This document shows, one piece after another, positions 32,619-43,556 of a stretch of 64,000 nt of DNA (position 1 is its first letter; each line of letters opens with the position of its first letter). The translations under genes were made by a program, and so were the position numbers. Source of the DNA: Aphrocallistes beatrix (taxonomy: Eukaryota > Porifera > Hexactinellida > Sceptrulophora > Aphrocallistidae); the NCBI GenBank assembly GCA_963281255.1, contig OY725490.1, positions 2,108,001 to 2,172,000 of the forward strand. The letters are read 5' to 3'. The notes under the pieces are model-generated. The model did no database searches. It saw only the letters and a list, made by a program, of their open reading frames with translations, and was not told where the DNA came from.

Positions 32619-32863
32619 CCCTAATTTGACGTGGGGTCAAAAGTATAAATAGAAATGACCCCACTTTCATTTTCAATTTCAATTCACTTTCAATTAACTT
32701 TCACTTTCAATTCAACATTCCTCGGCAAGTTGGGGTTAATAATACCCCTACTTTGGCTAGGAATGTTGAATTGAAAGTGAAAGTGATATTGAAAGTGAAT
32801 TGAAATTGAAAATGAAAGTGGGGTCATTTCTATTTATACCTTTGACCCCAAGTCATCTTAGGG
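32619..32863. mobile_element. Composite piggyBac-like MITE, second copy
   Basis: Unit 1 32619-32735 begins TTAA|CCCTAATTTGACG. Unit 2 32745-32863 is the reverse complement, with spacer TTAATAATA as at 14041. TATAAATAGA lies near the outer end of each unit. It sits just upstream of a leader block. Confidence 0.8.
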
Positions 32864-32939
32864 TTTTGAAACAATGTTTTATGTTTCCACTATCTGCTGT
32901 AGAGAGTATGTAATTTGAGATGTAAATCCGAATATTCTT

Positions 32940-33092
32940 TTTCTGTAGTATTAGTTCCAGTATAGTCTCATTGTAGTTTCACTATAACTAGTAGCTCTGT
33001 AGTGAGTTTCAGTAATATTCATTCTGAAATCTCTTCAAATATTTTTAACCTATCAAAACTTTCCTTATTGTTAATGATCATTGATACTTCAG
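32940..33092 (+). promoter_or_regulatory. Conserved leader block, copy 4 (putative promoter/5' exon)
   Basis: AGTATAGTCTCATTGTAG to GATACTTCAG|GTTAGT, donor-like site at 33093. Upstream of the intact gene at 34131; the inferred 5'-UTR intron is 33093-34120. Confidence 0.55.
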
Positions 33093-34120
33093 GTTAGTTG
33101 TAACAATAGGTTAAATGATGTGATCATTTTTTTCAGTTTGTGTATTTTTGTTTTCAAATGCCAATTTTGGAATTTTTAATTGTCTTTTAAATATTTCTAA
33201 ATTCCAAAAAGCATTTTGAGTTAAAGCAACTTTCAAATCTAAATTTCTTTCCAAAATCCTTAATCCCATCAATTCAGATCAAAACTATTAATATTTGAAA
33301 TTAGTAAATTCAATCAATCAATCAATTATTTGAGCATTTAGACAAGAACTGATAAACCAACACTAATGGATATTCTGCAATTGTAGAGAATCATTTCTTT
33401 ATTTCTGAAAGTATTTTCCCATTCTAATTAACTTTTTTAATTGGGAGAAGTGGTAAGAGAGCTGTTTCCTGAACACAGTTTGAAGCTTGTCACAAGGTCG
33501 GTTCTTGACTTGATTTGACAAGAACTTAATTTCAGGTCATCTGTATTGACAATATTTTGATCTAAATAGTCTGAAATGAACGAAATACAAGTAGATGCAT
33601 TATTGACCTGAAATGACTGAATGATTTGAAATTCTTATATTCTTTTAATTTATTCAACCATTTGGCTTTGTTTCTTGTGATAATGGTACAAATTGACTTA
33701 ACCTGACTTGAAAATGAGAAAAAGAGAAGGTCCGGTCTTGCCAAAGCTTGGTCGGATTTTCTTCGCCCACCTTGGTAGCTATATGTCGATACGGCCAGAA
33801 GAACTGGAACATGTTTCTAGTTTCAACAGTGGTCTGATAATTGTAGAGAATAATTAATCTTTTAATTTCTCGATATTCACCAAATTAGTTTAATCCAGTT
33901 AGACATGGATTCACATACCGTACACTGTCATTAACCGTTGCTGTTAAGGTTATATTATGTCGCAGAGATCAAAATTTCAAAATAGTGAGAAGGACTACTT
34001 TAGTTGGAAAGTGTTATTTACATTTGTAGTTAAATACAAACGAAAACCTAAAAATGCCCCACTGGCCCTTCAATCCAGTTAAATCCCCACACAATTTAGT
34101 TCATTTCCATATTTGTTTAG
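33093..34120 (+). other. Putative 5'-UTR intron of NHL copy 8
   Basis: No gene. The last ~320 bases (CAGTGGTCTGATAATT, TTTCTCGATATTCACC, CACAATTTAGTTCATTTCC) match 38545-38728 upstream of copy 9, so the region just 5' of the acceptor is conserved between these two units. Confidence 0.45.
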
Positions 34121-34130
34121 AATTTGTGTT

Positions 34131-35372
34131 ATGGCAACGGCTATAGTAGCTCCACCTGAAATATTAAGTTTTGAAAATCAAATCTCTGAAGCAAAACGTG
34201 AGATAGAAACTCGTTTCCGTGAGCTGATCAATCGCTTGAGAGAGAGGGAGAGAGAACTTGTGATGGAGTTGGAACAGATTTTAGACACTTATAAGAGAGA
34301 AAGAGATAAACACAAACAATCTCTAACAGAACTTGAAGCAGGGTTGAAGTTTGCCAAAGAAAATTTCAAATCAAACGATCTTAACGAATTTACAGAGTCG
34401 ATCATCCAAAAATTAACTGAAAAACGTGAACAGTTTAAATCTGAGTTCGATTGTAAGCGTGTCAGTGTTGAGTTTGATGAGACAGTATTGCGTTTAGCTG
34501 GTACTATTGGTAGAGTGACTGACTCGACTAGACTAGCATCTCGTCTCCCTGTAGAAGAGTATGAGGGAAAAGTGTCTCCTGTGCTCAGTATTGGAGGGAC
34601 ATTAGGTGGTGAGGAAGGACAGTTCTCTTCTCCTTTTGGAGTATCAGTACACTACCTAACTGGTAATATTTTCGTATCAGATCAATGTAACAACAGAGTT
34701 CAAGTATTCGATAAAGATGGAAGGTATTTGTACAAGTTTGGAGATAGAGTTGGAGCTGGTAAGATGAAAAATCCTTTTTGTATAGAATTCTACCAAAATA
34801 GAGTATTCGTATCTCAGTACACGGGTGGTTGTTTGTTTGTTAACGATTTGAATGGCACTTTTCTCCAACAGATAGGAACTCCAGGGAATGGAGAAGGTCA
34901 GTTTAATAATCCATGTGGCATTACTGTCAATCAGTCTAATGGAGAAATATTTGTATGCGACCTTAGAAATAATAGAGTTCAAATATTCTCCAAAGATTTT
35001 CAATTCAAGTCTCAGTTCGGACAAGAAATACTGAAATATCCTACTGACATAAAACTAACCAGCGAGTTCATTTATGTACTGAGTTTCACCGAACCTTTCT
35101 TCTATTCATTCAGACATGACCTAACTCAGATACAGAGTCCTGTCCTCACTTCAATTTCCAAGCAATTAAACTATCCTTGTTCATTCTGTATAGATGGTAC
35201 TGATAACTTTATTATATCAGATCGTGATCAAAATGCTGTTATAATATTCAATCATCAAGGAGATGTAGTTCATAGAATCACGGATAGCATACAGAAACCG
35301 ATAGGCGTCACACTAGATGCAAGAGGGAGAATTATCCTAGTAGGATACAACCACCGTCTTCTGATCTTTTAA
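34131..35372 (+). CDS. Coiled-coil plus NHL-propeller protein, copy 8 (413 aa)
   Basis: ATG at 34131, intact to TAA. It has the same 6-bp linker deletion and the same blade 1-2 sequence as the broken neighbour copy 7 (SDQCNN, QYTGGC, LFVNDLNG), but its own blades 3-6 (LRNN, SFTEP, NYPCSF, RDQN, IGV). Blade 5 has DGTDNF where others have DGAGNF. Confidence 0.85.
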   Translation: MATAIVAPPEILSFENQISEAKREIETRFRELINRLRERERELVMELEQILDTYKRERDKHKQSLTELEAGLKFAKENFKSNDLNEFTESIIQKLTEKREQFKSEFDCKRVSVEFDETVLRLAGTIGRVTDSTRLASRLPVEEYEGKVSPVLSIGGTLGGEEGQFSSPFGVSVHYLTGNIFVSDQCNNRVQVFDKDGRYLYKFGDRVGAGKMKNPFCIEFYQNRVFVSQYTGGCLFVNDLNGTFLQQIGTPGNGEGQFNNPCGITVNQSNGEIFVCDLRNNRVQIFSKDFQFKSQFGQEILKYPTDIKLTSEFIYVLSFTEPFFYSFRHDLTQIQSPVLTSISKQLNYPCSFCIDGTDNFIISDRDQNAVIIFNHQGDVVHRITDSIQKPIGVTLDARGRIILVGYNHRLLIF

Positions 35373-36649
35373 CACTGATTAAATGGTGTTTGGAGTATTT
35401 ATTGTTTTTTTAGGCTTTATTTGCTAACTTTTGATTTTGTTGTCATACTAAACCTTTTAGATTATTTTTGTGTTTATTTCTTATTCAATTCCTGTAAAGT
35501 AGAGCATTCATAGTTTCTGATTCATGTTTTGAGTTTTTTTGTTTACTTTAATTGCCTTCAAAATCTCATTCGTCTTCTTATAATGGCAGTAATGTTCTTT
35601 AATTCTAAGTATTTTTTTAATTTATACACTCTTCTGTCCTCAGGTAATACTGTATTTCTTGGTCAATTATCTAATTCATACAACCAAGTGAACCAACTAT
35701 CCAATCCCGTTCGAGAATTTTAAACTAATTCCGTCTAGCCTGTGAATCATGTGGGTGTGCAGGAGGTATATATTTTCAAGACCTACTCCTACGTAATGCT
35801 CCTTGTCACTGTGAAATAGAATATAATACAGCTTCTCTCCATACATCCATACATGAACTGAATGCCTACCTCCAAACAGTAGCGAATAAATCCGATTGAG
35901 TTATGCTTTCAAATTTCCAAATCTTTATTCAAGCGTGTTAAACCTATTCCAGCCAGAGGCGTAGCCAGGGTGCGGCACATGGGGCCTAGGCCGCAACCTC
36001 AAAGGCTGTGCCCACTAAAATTTCACAAATTAGCATTGGGTGCCTCAACCCTCTCGCGAAACGGAATGGAATTGCCGCACCCTAAAAATTGGGCTGGCTA
36101 CGCCTCTGATTCCAGCACTTAAGGTCTTTATTACTATTACAATTTTGCTTAAATCACTCTAGATCATTTCGTTTTTCCATGTACTGAGACTGTTCCTTGA
36201 ATTCTACTAGAAATTCTCTTTCATTGGTACGTGATCCAAAGTTTGAAAATATCATACATGTTAAGTGCTTGATATTTTCTCATTTAGCTTAGTCAATCGT
36301 AGAATGTTTGTAAACTAATGTAGGTATTATTAGGGAGGTATGATGTTTTAAAGGAATTCTCCCTTAGCTAAATCATCAATTAAATTTAACGATAGGGAAA
36401 ATATTTTTAAATCAAAATATCGGTTTAGTCTAGTCATTCATTCAGATTGTTGTTCAGCCCTGTTTTTATTGGGTTGGAACAATTGCTCAGAACATACACT
36501 TACACAGTGTACTCATTTCCATTACACTTCTGTATTATTTCAATCTATTTATTCTGATTTTATGATATTTACCTTAAAATTTTTTACTATTTTAAATCGT
36601 ACTGTTTCTACTACTATCTGCTGTAGAGAGTAGTAATGTGAGATGTAAG
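35373..36649. other. Conserved 3' flank of the duplication unit, with a hAT insertion
   Basis: The flank block matches 20030-20420 and 23985-24310 but is interrupted by the MITE at 35954-36108. No gene; the small ORF at 35529-35723 is probably chance. Confidence 0.6.
35954..36108. mobile_element. hAT-type MITE with perfect 8-bp target duplication and empty sites
   Basis: Ends CAGAGGCGTAGCCAGGGTG and GGGCTGGCTACGCCTCTG, 155 bp. ATTCCAGC is duplicated at 35946-35953 and 36109-36116. The uninterrupted equivalents (GTATTCCCAGTACTC and GTATTCCCAGTGCTC) are at ~20270, ~24212 and ~32186. Confidence 0.95.
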
Positions 36650-36822
36650 ATCCGATTCTATTTCCTTATTAGCTCCAGTATATATAGTCTCATTATAAGT
36701 TCACTATAACTAGTGGCTCTGTAGTGAGTTTCAGTATTTTCAATCTACAAACTATTAATAATTCTCTGAATATATTTAACTCTTCAAAACGTTCCTATTT
36801 TCAACTATTATTAATACTTCAG
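36650..36822 (+). promoter_or_regulatory. Conserved leader block, copy 5 (putative promoter/5' exon)
   Basis: ATATAGTCTCATTATAAG..GTAGTGAGTTTCAG to AATACTTCAG|GTTAGT, donor-like at 36823. Upstream of the gene at 38739, with a potential acceptor TTTTTTAG ending at 38728. Confidence 0.5.
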
Positions 36823-36929
36823 GTTAGTTGTAGTAATACAGTAGGGATACTCAATTATTTAGAATCGAAGAATACTCTATTCTTATGTGATTTTGCTTGT
36901 GACATCTAAGCAAGAAAAATCAAGTCATG

Positions 36930-37530
36930 TGTACATATTTCAATATTTTATTGGATAGCCATTGTTATCGATCATTTAATATATTTTGGTCATCGAATGG
37001 CAGTATTTCTGCAAGAAATCAGGACTTATCCTATCCCAAATCTGATTTAACTTTACTGTTACGGAATAAAGGAATAAATAGACTGGCCTTCGATACGGCG
37101 ATGGGTTTTTCTGGTATTTTATCCAGGAGAGCAAATTCTCTGGGATTAAGATCTGGGCCATAACTTGGCCAATCTAATATTTTTTAGCATATTTCCTCCA
37201 TGGATCTCTTTTCCATCGTCGAAGTATATTTCAGATCATTGTCTTCTAACTAACTATTTTTATGAAAAACGTCAGCTTGAGATAAATACCACTCCATTAT
37301 CTTGTCGATGAAAATCTGGCCCAAATATGAACCTTCTGACTGTGTTTCGGGACAGTTTGTCAGCGAATTTTTCCCTTTTTTTATCCGACCACCATGTACC
37401 AGAATGCTTCATCTCAGAAAATGACATTCTTCCAGTGTTTTTTGTATGTTTCTTAGCCCAATGACCCAATCAATCCTTTTGAGTTGATTTTCTCTGATAA
37501 CATGAAGGTCTTGGCAGGAATTACTTTATC
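36930..37530 (-). pseudogene. Decayed Tc1/mariner transposase fragment
   Basis: The reverse strand near 37175-37135 reads LDWPSYGPDLNPREFA, the conserved transposase block holding the second catalytic Asp region. Further 5' in another frame (37469-37272) is GHWAKKH..TWWSDKK, resembling the stretch before the first catalytic Asp-Glu. Several frame changes and stops separate these parts, so it is dead. It lies in the putative 5' intron of NHL copy 9. Confidence 0.7.
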
Positions 37531-37603
37531 CTATCGGGTTTTGTGAGTTCATTGAACAGTTCGTCTACAGACCTCAACACTGAGTTTTTCATGATTCCAT
37601 TAA

Positions 37604-37720
37604 CCCGGGAAATAATTGGGGTCAAAGGTATAAATAGAAATGACCCAGCTTTCATTTTCATTTTCAGTTTACTTTCAATTAACTTTCACTTTCAATTCAA
37701 CATTCCTTGACGTGCACGGG
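37604..37720. mobile_element. Single piggyBac-like MITE unit
   Basis: TTAA|CCCGGG.. to ..GCACGGG|TTTAA, with the family's GTATAAATAGA box and CTTTCA-rich interior. This is the single-unit form, without the inverted partner. Confidence 0.75.
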
Positions 37721-37729
37721 TTTAATAGA

Positions 37730-38275
37730 TAATCCTTACTATTAAAACTCGATTATTGTATATATATATATATATCTGTAACGAATTGATTGAAGAAACT
37801 GCCGGGTGTAGAAGGCTGATTTTTGGCATGTGGGAGTCTTTTGGCTATGGCTCCAGTAAATTCTGAGTTCAGAGCAAAATGTCGACTCATCATGGAATTA
37901 TGACGTCATTGTCACATTTTTAAAAGTTAAGCAACACAGTTATTCGAGCATAACTCAGCCCTTATATGAGATAGAAGGCTGAAAATTTAATAGAATCTGT
38001 ATACTAACATGCCTCACATATGATGCAACTATAATCAAAAAATGATGACTCATCACTTTGTTATGACGTCATCATTACTCATCAAAAAAATTTTAAATTG
38101 ACAAATTTGGTGATTTTTCGAGTGATTTCGATTTTAAAACTAAGATGGACATATTTAGAGATGATATCTCCCTTATAATTAACCAATGTCACCCCCAGGC
38201 GACCGAAGGGAGCCTCCGGCGGACACGAAGTGTTCGCTAGCCGCGCAGCGCAAGCAAGCGAAGCGCGCTTGTACT
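37730..38275. mobile_element. Dispersed ~520-bp repeat, copy 2
   Basis: Colinear with 5130-5650: AT microsatellite, ATTATGACGTCATTGTCACA, repeated CATATGATGCAACTAT, and the GC-rich hairpin end AAGCGAAGCGCGCTTGT. ORFs at 38082-38345 (-) and 38230-38445 (+) are by-products. Confidence 0.65.
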
Positions 38276-38738
38276 CCATTAAACCTCCTGATCTGCTGAG
38301 CCAGGCTTTCTTATTGCTTTCCGCTTTGCTGCGGGCTGAACCCAAACGTTATGCTGAAGTGAGCGTCCGTTGCCAGACTAACCCCGATAAGATAGCTGAT
38401 TCTCTTATACGTGTGCTTCCCCCTACTTCAAATAAGATATGCTAATCAATCAATAATAATAAACTCCCAGCTCCTGAAATATAATGAGATACTGATTGCG
38501 AAATGGTAAAAATGACAATATATGAGGTAGATGTATATTGATGAGAGTAGAGGAGCTGAAACATGTTTCCAATTAACAGTGGTCTGATAATTTTGGAGAA
38601 TATTATCTTTCAATTTCTCGGTGTTTCCCAAATTTGAGTTTAATCAAGTGCGGTTATCATCGCTATTAATAAGATTAAATTGTGCCTTTAAATCCCTTCA
38701 CAATTTAGTTCATTTCCATATTTTTTAGAATTTGTGTT

Positions 38739-39983
38739 ATGGCAACGGCTATAGTAGCTCCATCTGAAATATTAAGTTTCGAAAATCAACTCTCTGAAGC
38801 GAAACGTGAGATAGAAACTCGTTTTCGTGAACTGATCAATCGCTTGAGAGAGAGGGAGAGAGAACTTGTGATTGAGTTGGAACAGATTCTAGACACTTAT
38901 AAGAGAGAAAGAGACAAACACATACAATCTCTAACAGAACTTGAAGCAGGATTGAAGTTTGCTGAAGAAAATTTCAAATCAAACGATCTTAACGAATTTA
39001 CAGAGTCGATCACCAAAAAATTAGCAGAAAAACGTGAAAAGTTTAAATCTGAGTTCAATTGTAAGCGTGTCAGTGTTGAGTTTGATGAGACAGTATTGCG
39101 TTTAGCTGGTACTATTGGTAGAGTGACTGTTACTGACTCGACTAGACTAGCATCTCGTCTCCCTGTAGTAGAGTATGAGGGAAAAGTGTCTCCTGTACTC
39201 AATATAGGAGGAACATCAGGTGCTAAGGAAGCACAGTTCTATCATCCTGCTGGAGTATCAGTACACTACCCAACTGGTAATATTTTCGTGGCAGATCAGT
39301 ATAACCACAGAGTTCAAGTATTCGATAAAGATGCAAAGTATTTATACAAGTTTGGAGATAGAGATGGAGCTGGTAAGATGAAGCATCCTGTTCGTATTGA
39401 TTTCCACCAAAATAAAGTATTCGTATCACAGTACTTAGGTGGTTGTTTGTTAGTTTACGATTTAAATGGCACTTTTCTCCAACAGATAGGAACTCCAGGG
39501 AATGGAGAAGGTCAGTTTAATAACCCATGTGGCATTACTATCAATCAGTCTAATGGAGAAATATTTGTATGTGACGGAGGCAAACATATAGTTAAAATAG
39601 TCAAAGATTTCCAATTCAAGTCTCAGTTCGGACAAGAAATACTGAAGTCTCCTACTGACATAAAACTAACCAGCGAGTTCATTTATGTACTGAGTTACAC
39701 CAAACCTTTCCTCTATTCCTTCGAACATGACCTAACTCAGATACAGAGTCCTGTCCTCACTTCTATTTCCAAACATTTGAAGAATCCTTGGTCATTCTGT
39801 ATAGATGGTGCTGGTAACTTTATTATATCAGATTATGATCAGAATGCTGTTATAATATTCAATCATCAAGGAGATGTAGTTCATAGAATCACAGATAGCG
39901 TACAGAAACCGAAGGGTGTCACACTAGATGCAAGAGGGAGAATTCTCCTAGTAGGATACAACCACCGTCTTCTGATATTTTAA
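38739..39983 (+). CDS. Coiled-coil plus NHL-propeller protein, copy 9 (414 aa)
   Basis: ATG at 38739 after TTTTTTAG and AATTTGTGTT. Blade 1 QYNH and KDAKYL match copy 1, so those two share blade 1 variants. Blade 3 is altered: one residue is deleted and GGKHIVKIVKDF replaces the usual NNRVQIFSKDF. Blade 4 SYTK, blade 5 YDQN, blade 6 KGV and GYNH. Open throughout and probably functional unless the blade 3 change destabilises the fold. Confidence 0.85.
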   Translation: MATAIVAPSEILSFENQLSEAKREIETRFRELINRLRERERELVIELEQILDTYKRERDKHIQSLTELEAGLKFAEENFKSNDLNEFTESITKKLAEKREKFKSEFNCKRVSVEFDETVLRLAGTIGRVTVTDSTRLASRLPVVEYEGKVSPVLNIGGTSGAKEAQFYHPAGVSVHYPTGNIFVADQYNHRVQVFDKDAKYLYKFGDRDGAGKMKHPVRIDFHQNKVFVSQYLGGCLLVYDLNGTFLQQIGTPGNGEGQFNNPCGITINQSNGEIFVCDGGKHIVKIVKDFQFKSQFGQEILKSPTDIKLTSEFIYVLSYTKPFLYSFEHDLTQIQSPVLTSISKHLKNPWSFCIDGAGNFIISDYDQNAVIIFNHQGDVVHRITDSVQKPKGVTLDARGRILLVGYNHRLLIF

Positions 39984-40605
39984 CACTGATTGGATGTTGA
40001 TTGAAATATTTTCTTTATTTATCTATTGTTTGCTAACTTTGATTTTGTTACATTTTAGACATTTTTATAATTATTATCCATTTGCTTTTGGTTATTTTTA
40101 GGTTCTTTAATGCGACAAGTAGAACGGTCATATTTGCTGAAATATGTTTTGTTTATCTGCGGTTTACCGATTCCAAGTGCTTTAAGTAAATTTTGTTTAG
40201 TTTTACTATAATTTCCTACAAAATGTAATTTGCATTCTTATAATTATTTGCCGTTGAAGTTGAAAAGTCCTTTATGTAAATCTTTTGATGGATATGCAGG
40301 TAAACCTCCGAAATATGGTACTTTTGGGATTGTGCCGATCTTCGGAAGTTACCCCATATAATAATCACTAAATTATACAGGATGACCGATAAGTTCTGTC
40401 CCAACTCCCAAGCTTGATTAGGTCTAACATTTCTTATGCTCGAACAATCTTAGATTATTATCGATATTGTAATTCGAATAGTTTCAACGAAGCTAAAATA
40501 TTTTTCGAGTCTAAGACTTAGAACTGTGTTTTGTAGGGTAATCTTTTTGAAAAAAAAGTGTCCTGAATCGCAGCCAAAATCGCGAATCAGGGCCCAATGC
40601 TTCTG

Positions 40606-40669
<64 letters not shown>

Positions 40670-41237
40670 TAGATAGATAGATACATATAGATATATATAG
40701 ATATAGATATAGATATAGATATATAGATATAGATAGATAGATTAATTAAATTGATGAATAATATATAAAATATTATTCACAAATATTTTTGTACATACAT
40801 AAGTGTGCGTTTACTAGTGTCACATCTCGGAGGTAATTTTGCATCAAAAATGTCAATCTGGAGTTTACTTAACTGCCGTACTTCGGATGCCCAAGATATA
40901 TTCTTTTAATAGGAAAGTCATTCTGGGGAATGGTTTTGTGCCATATCTCGTATTTCAGAGGTGCCGCGTATAGAGGTTTACCTATACTCAAGTAATATCG
41001 TATAATCATTCAATTAATGCAACCAATTATCCGATCCAGTTTAAGAATTTAAAATAACGCCTTCGACCCTGTTAATCATGTGCTACAGAAAAAAAGATAG
41101 ATTTTCGATCGGATTTCTTCGGGACAGAGAACTATGGCTGGGTACACCGTGGACGGATCTATCTGTTCCTGAAAGAAGATAAATTCAGATTCATAATAAG
41201 CCCCCCTGACTGTATTGCACAATATATTCCCTATAAC
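39984..41237. other. 3' flank of copy 9, no gene recognised
   Basis: Starts with the family 3' flank. It contains a repeat fragment at ~40500-40600 (TCTAAGACTTAGAACTGTGT) shared with 43650, the microsatellite at 40605, and at ~40985-41090 a piece of the downstream block. A decayed CAGTCAGG-family right end (CCCCTGACTGTATT) lies near 41205. Confidence 0.5.
40605..40740. repeat. AT and ATAG microsatellite
   Basis: About 60 bp of alternating AT, followed by ATAG, ATAGATATAG and similar units. Confidence 0.95.
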
Positions 41238-41430
41238 CAGAGTTGCCGTGGGAATGGGAATGACTTTAAGCCTATGAGAATTCCCGTATGTGCGAATATG
41301 TGGGATTCTGTGAGCATCTGTGGAATTATGTGGGATTTCCCGTGGGTTTCTGTGAGCATCTGTGGGAATCCCCACTGAAATCCTGTGGGAATGAAATGGG
41401 GATTGAAATTCCATTCCCACGGCAACCCTG
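41238..41430. mobile_element. hAT-type MITE, same family as 7865-8177
   Basis: CAGAGTTGCCGTGGGAATG to CATTCCCACGGCAACCCTG. The flanks CCTATAAC and CGTATATC agree at 6 of 8 positions, as for an old target duplication. The interior is diverged and shorter (193 bp). Confidence 0.8.
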
Positions 41431-41950
41431 CGTATATCCTATCAAACAGTTTCGAATACGCCAACTCCACTATATAATATTGATTAGATACCAGTGCTCG
41501 TCGACAAATCAAAATTTGGTGATGCTTTTTAGCCTCCATTTATTTATTGCGGTAAACAAATAGACAAATACTGTCGCTTAGTTAGCCACCATGCTAAGGA
41601 ATTTGGTGGCCATCGCACCAAACCATCAGATTGTCGAGCACTGTTAGATAGTAAATAGTATCCCACAATTATGTGTTTAATGCGTCTAAACAAACCATCG
41701 AACAATAATTCAAAATACAATTGAAGTCAGATTTCTATCCACTGTTTCTTTTTGTTGGTACTTGGTAGGCTTTAGCAAACTGTGTTTTATTCTTCATAGT
41801 AACTCCATTACAGAATAGCTCTTGCCGCACAGACTATGAAATTGGACTAAAAAATACCGACTTCGGTTGTGCATTAATTTTGTGTTCTTATCCAATTCTT
41901 AATTCCACCACGATTTGGTTTATTATTCATATTTGTTTAGGATTTGTGTT

Positions 41951-43198
41951 ATGGCAACGGCTATAGTAGCTCCACCTGAAATATTAAGTTTCGAAAATCA
42001 ACTCTCTGAAGCGAAACGTGAGATAGAAACTCGTTTCCGTGAACTGATCAATCGCTTGAGAGAGAGGGAGAGAGAACTTGTGATTGAGTTGGAACAGATT
42101 CTAGACACTTACAAGAGAGAAAGAGATAAACACAAACAATTTCTAACAGAAATTGAAGCAGGGTTGAAGTTTGTCGAAGTAAAATTTAAATCAAACGATC
42201 ATAACGAATTTACAGAATCGATCATCAAAAAATTAAGAGAAAAACGTGAAAATTTTAAATCTGAGTTCGATTTTAAGCGCGTCAGTGTTGAGTTTGATGA
42301 GATAGTATTGCGTTTAGCTGGTACTATTGGTAGAGTGACTGTTACTGACTTGACTAGACTAGCATCTCGTCTCCCTGTAGTAGAGTATGAGGGAAGAGTG
42401 TATCCTCTATTCAGTATAGGAGGAGAATCAGGTGATAAGGAAGAACAGTTCTCTTTGGCTTTTGGAGTATCAGTACACTACCTAACTGGTAATATTTTTG
42501 TAGCAGATGCATGGAACAACAGAGTTCAAGTATTCGATAAAAATGGAAACTGTTTATACAAATTTGGGGACAGAGATGGAGCTGGTAAGATGGACCAACC
42601 TCTTTATATTGATTTCTACCAAAATAAAGTATTCGTATCTCAGTACAAGGGTGCTTGTTTGTTCGTTTATGATTTGAATGGCACTTTTCTCCAACAGATA
42701 GGAACTCCAGGAGATGGAGAAAGTCAGTTTAAAATCCCATATGGCATTGCTATCAATCAGTCTAATGGAGAAATATTTGTATGTGACAGGTACAATAATC
42801 GAGTTCAAATATTCTCAAAAGATTTCCAATTGAGGTCTCAGTTCGGACAAGAAATACTTGAGTCTCCTATTGACATAAAGCTAACTAGCGAGTTCATTTA
42901 TGTACTGAGTTGCACTAAACCTTTCCTCTATTCCTTCAGACATGACCTAACTCAGGTACAGAGTCCTGTCCTCACTTCTATTTCCAAGCATTTGAAAAGC
43001 CCTTATTCATTCTGTATAGATGGTGCTGGTAACTTTATTATATCAGATCACATTCAGAATGCTGTTATAATATTCAATCATTAAGGAGATGTAGTTCATA
43101 GAATCACGGATAGCATACAGAAACCGATGGGTGTCACACTAGATGCAAGAGGGAGAATTATCGTTGTAGGATACAACCACCGTCTTCTGATATTTTAA
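41951..43198 (+). pseudogene. Coiled-coil plus NHL-propeller gene, copy 10, nonsense in blade 5/6
   Basis: ATG at 41951. A CAA-to-TAA change at 43082-43084 (FNHQGD becomes FNH stop) removes the last ~38 residues, which include all of blade 6. The downstream sequence still matches the family to the original stop at 43196-43198. Without blade 6 the propeller could not close in the usual way. Variable residues: AWNN (blade 1), YKGA (blade 2), RYNN (blade 3), SCTK (blade 4), HIQN (blade 5). Confidence 0.8.
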
Positions 43199-43405
43199 CA
43201 CTGAATGAATGTTGTTTTAATTGTATTTATTCTTTCTTTCTTTCTTTATACTTTGTTTCATAATTTAGATTTTGCATTACATTAACTTTAAAGTTATTTT
43301 ATGTCATTTCCGTTATATTTTATGTGTTTAGTATATTTAATGTCGGGAATGGTAGATAGTTCGTACTTTCGGAATTATATTTCTTAATCCTTTCCGGAAA
43401 TTAGG

Positions 43406-43555
43406 TCAACCGGATAATCGGGTCACTTTTGGCAGGACTGGAATAGCTCTCACACATAGAAGCTAATACAACATATTTTCGGTTAATATGGTTCTCCGAT
43501 TAATTAGGGCAAAATGTCCTCTGACCGATGTGACCATATTGGGTAGAGTCGACTG
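43406..43555. mobile_element. pogo-like MITE (CAGTCGACTC family), left end degraded
   Basis: The interior GGATAATCGGGTCACTTTTGG and the right end GGTAGAGTCGACTG followed by TA match 60120-60290. The left terminal repeat is diverged. Confidence 0.7.
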
Positions 43556-43556
43556 T

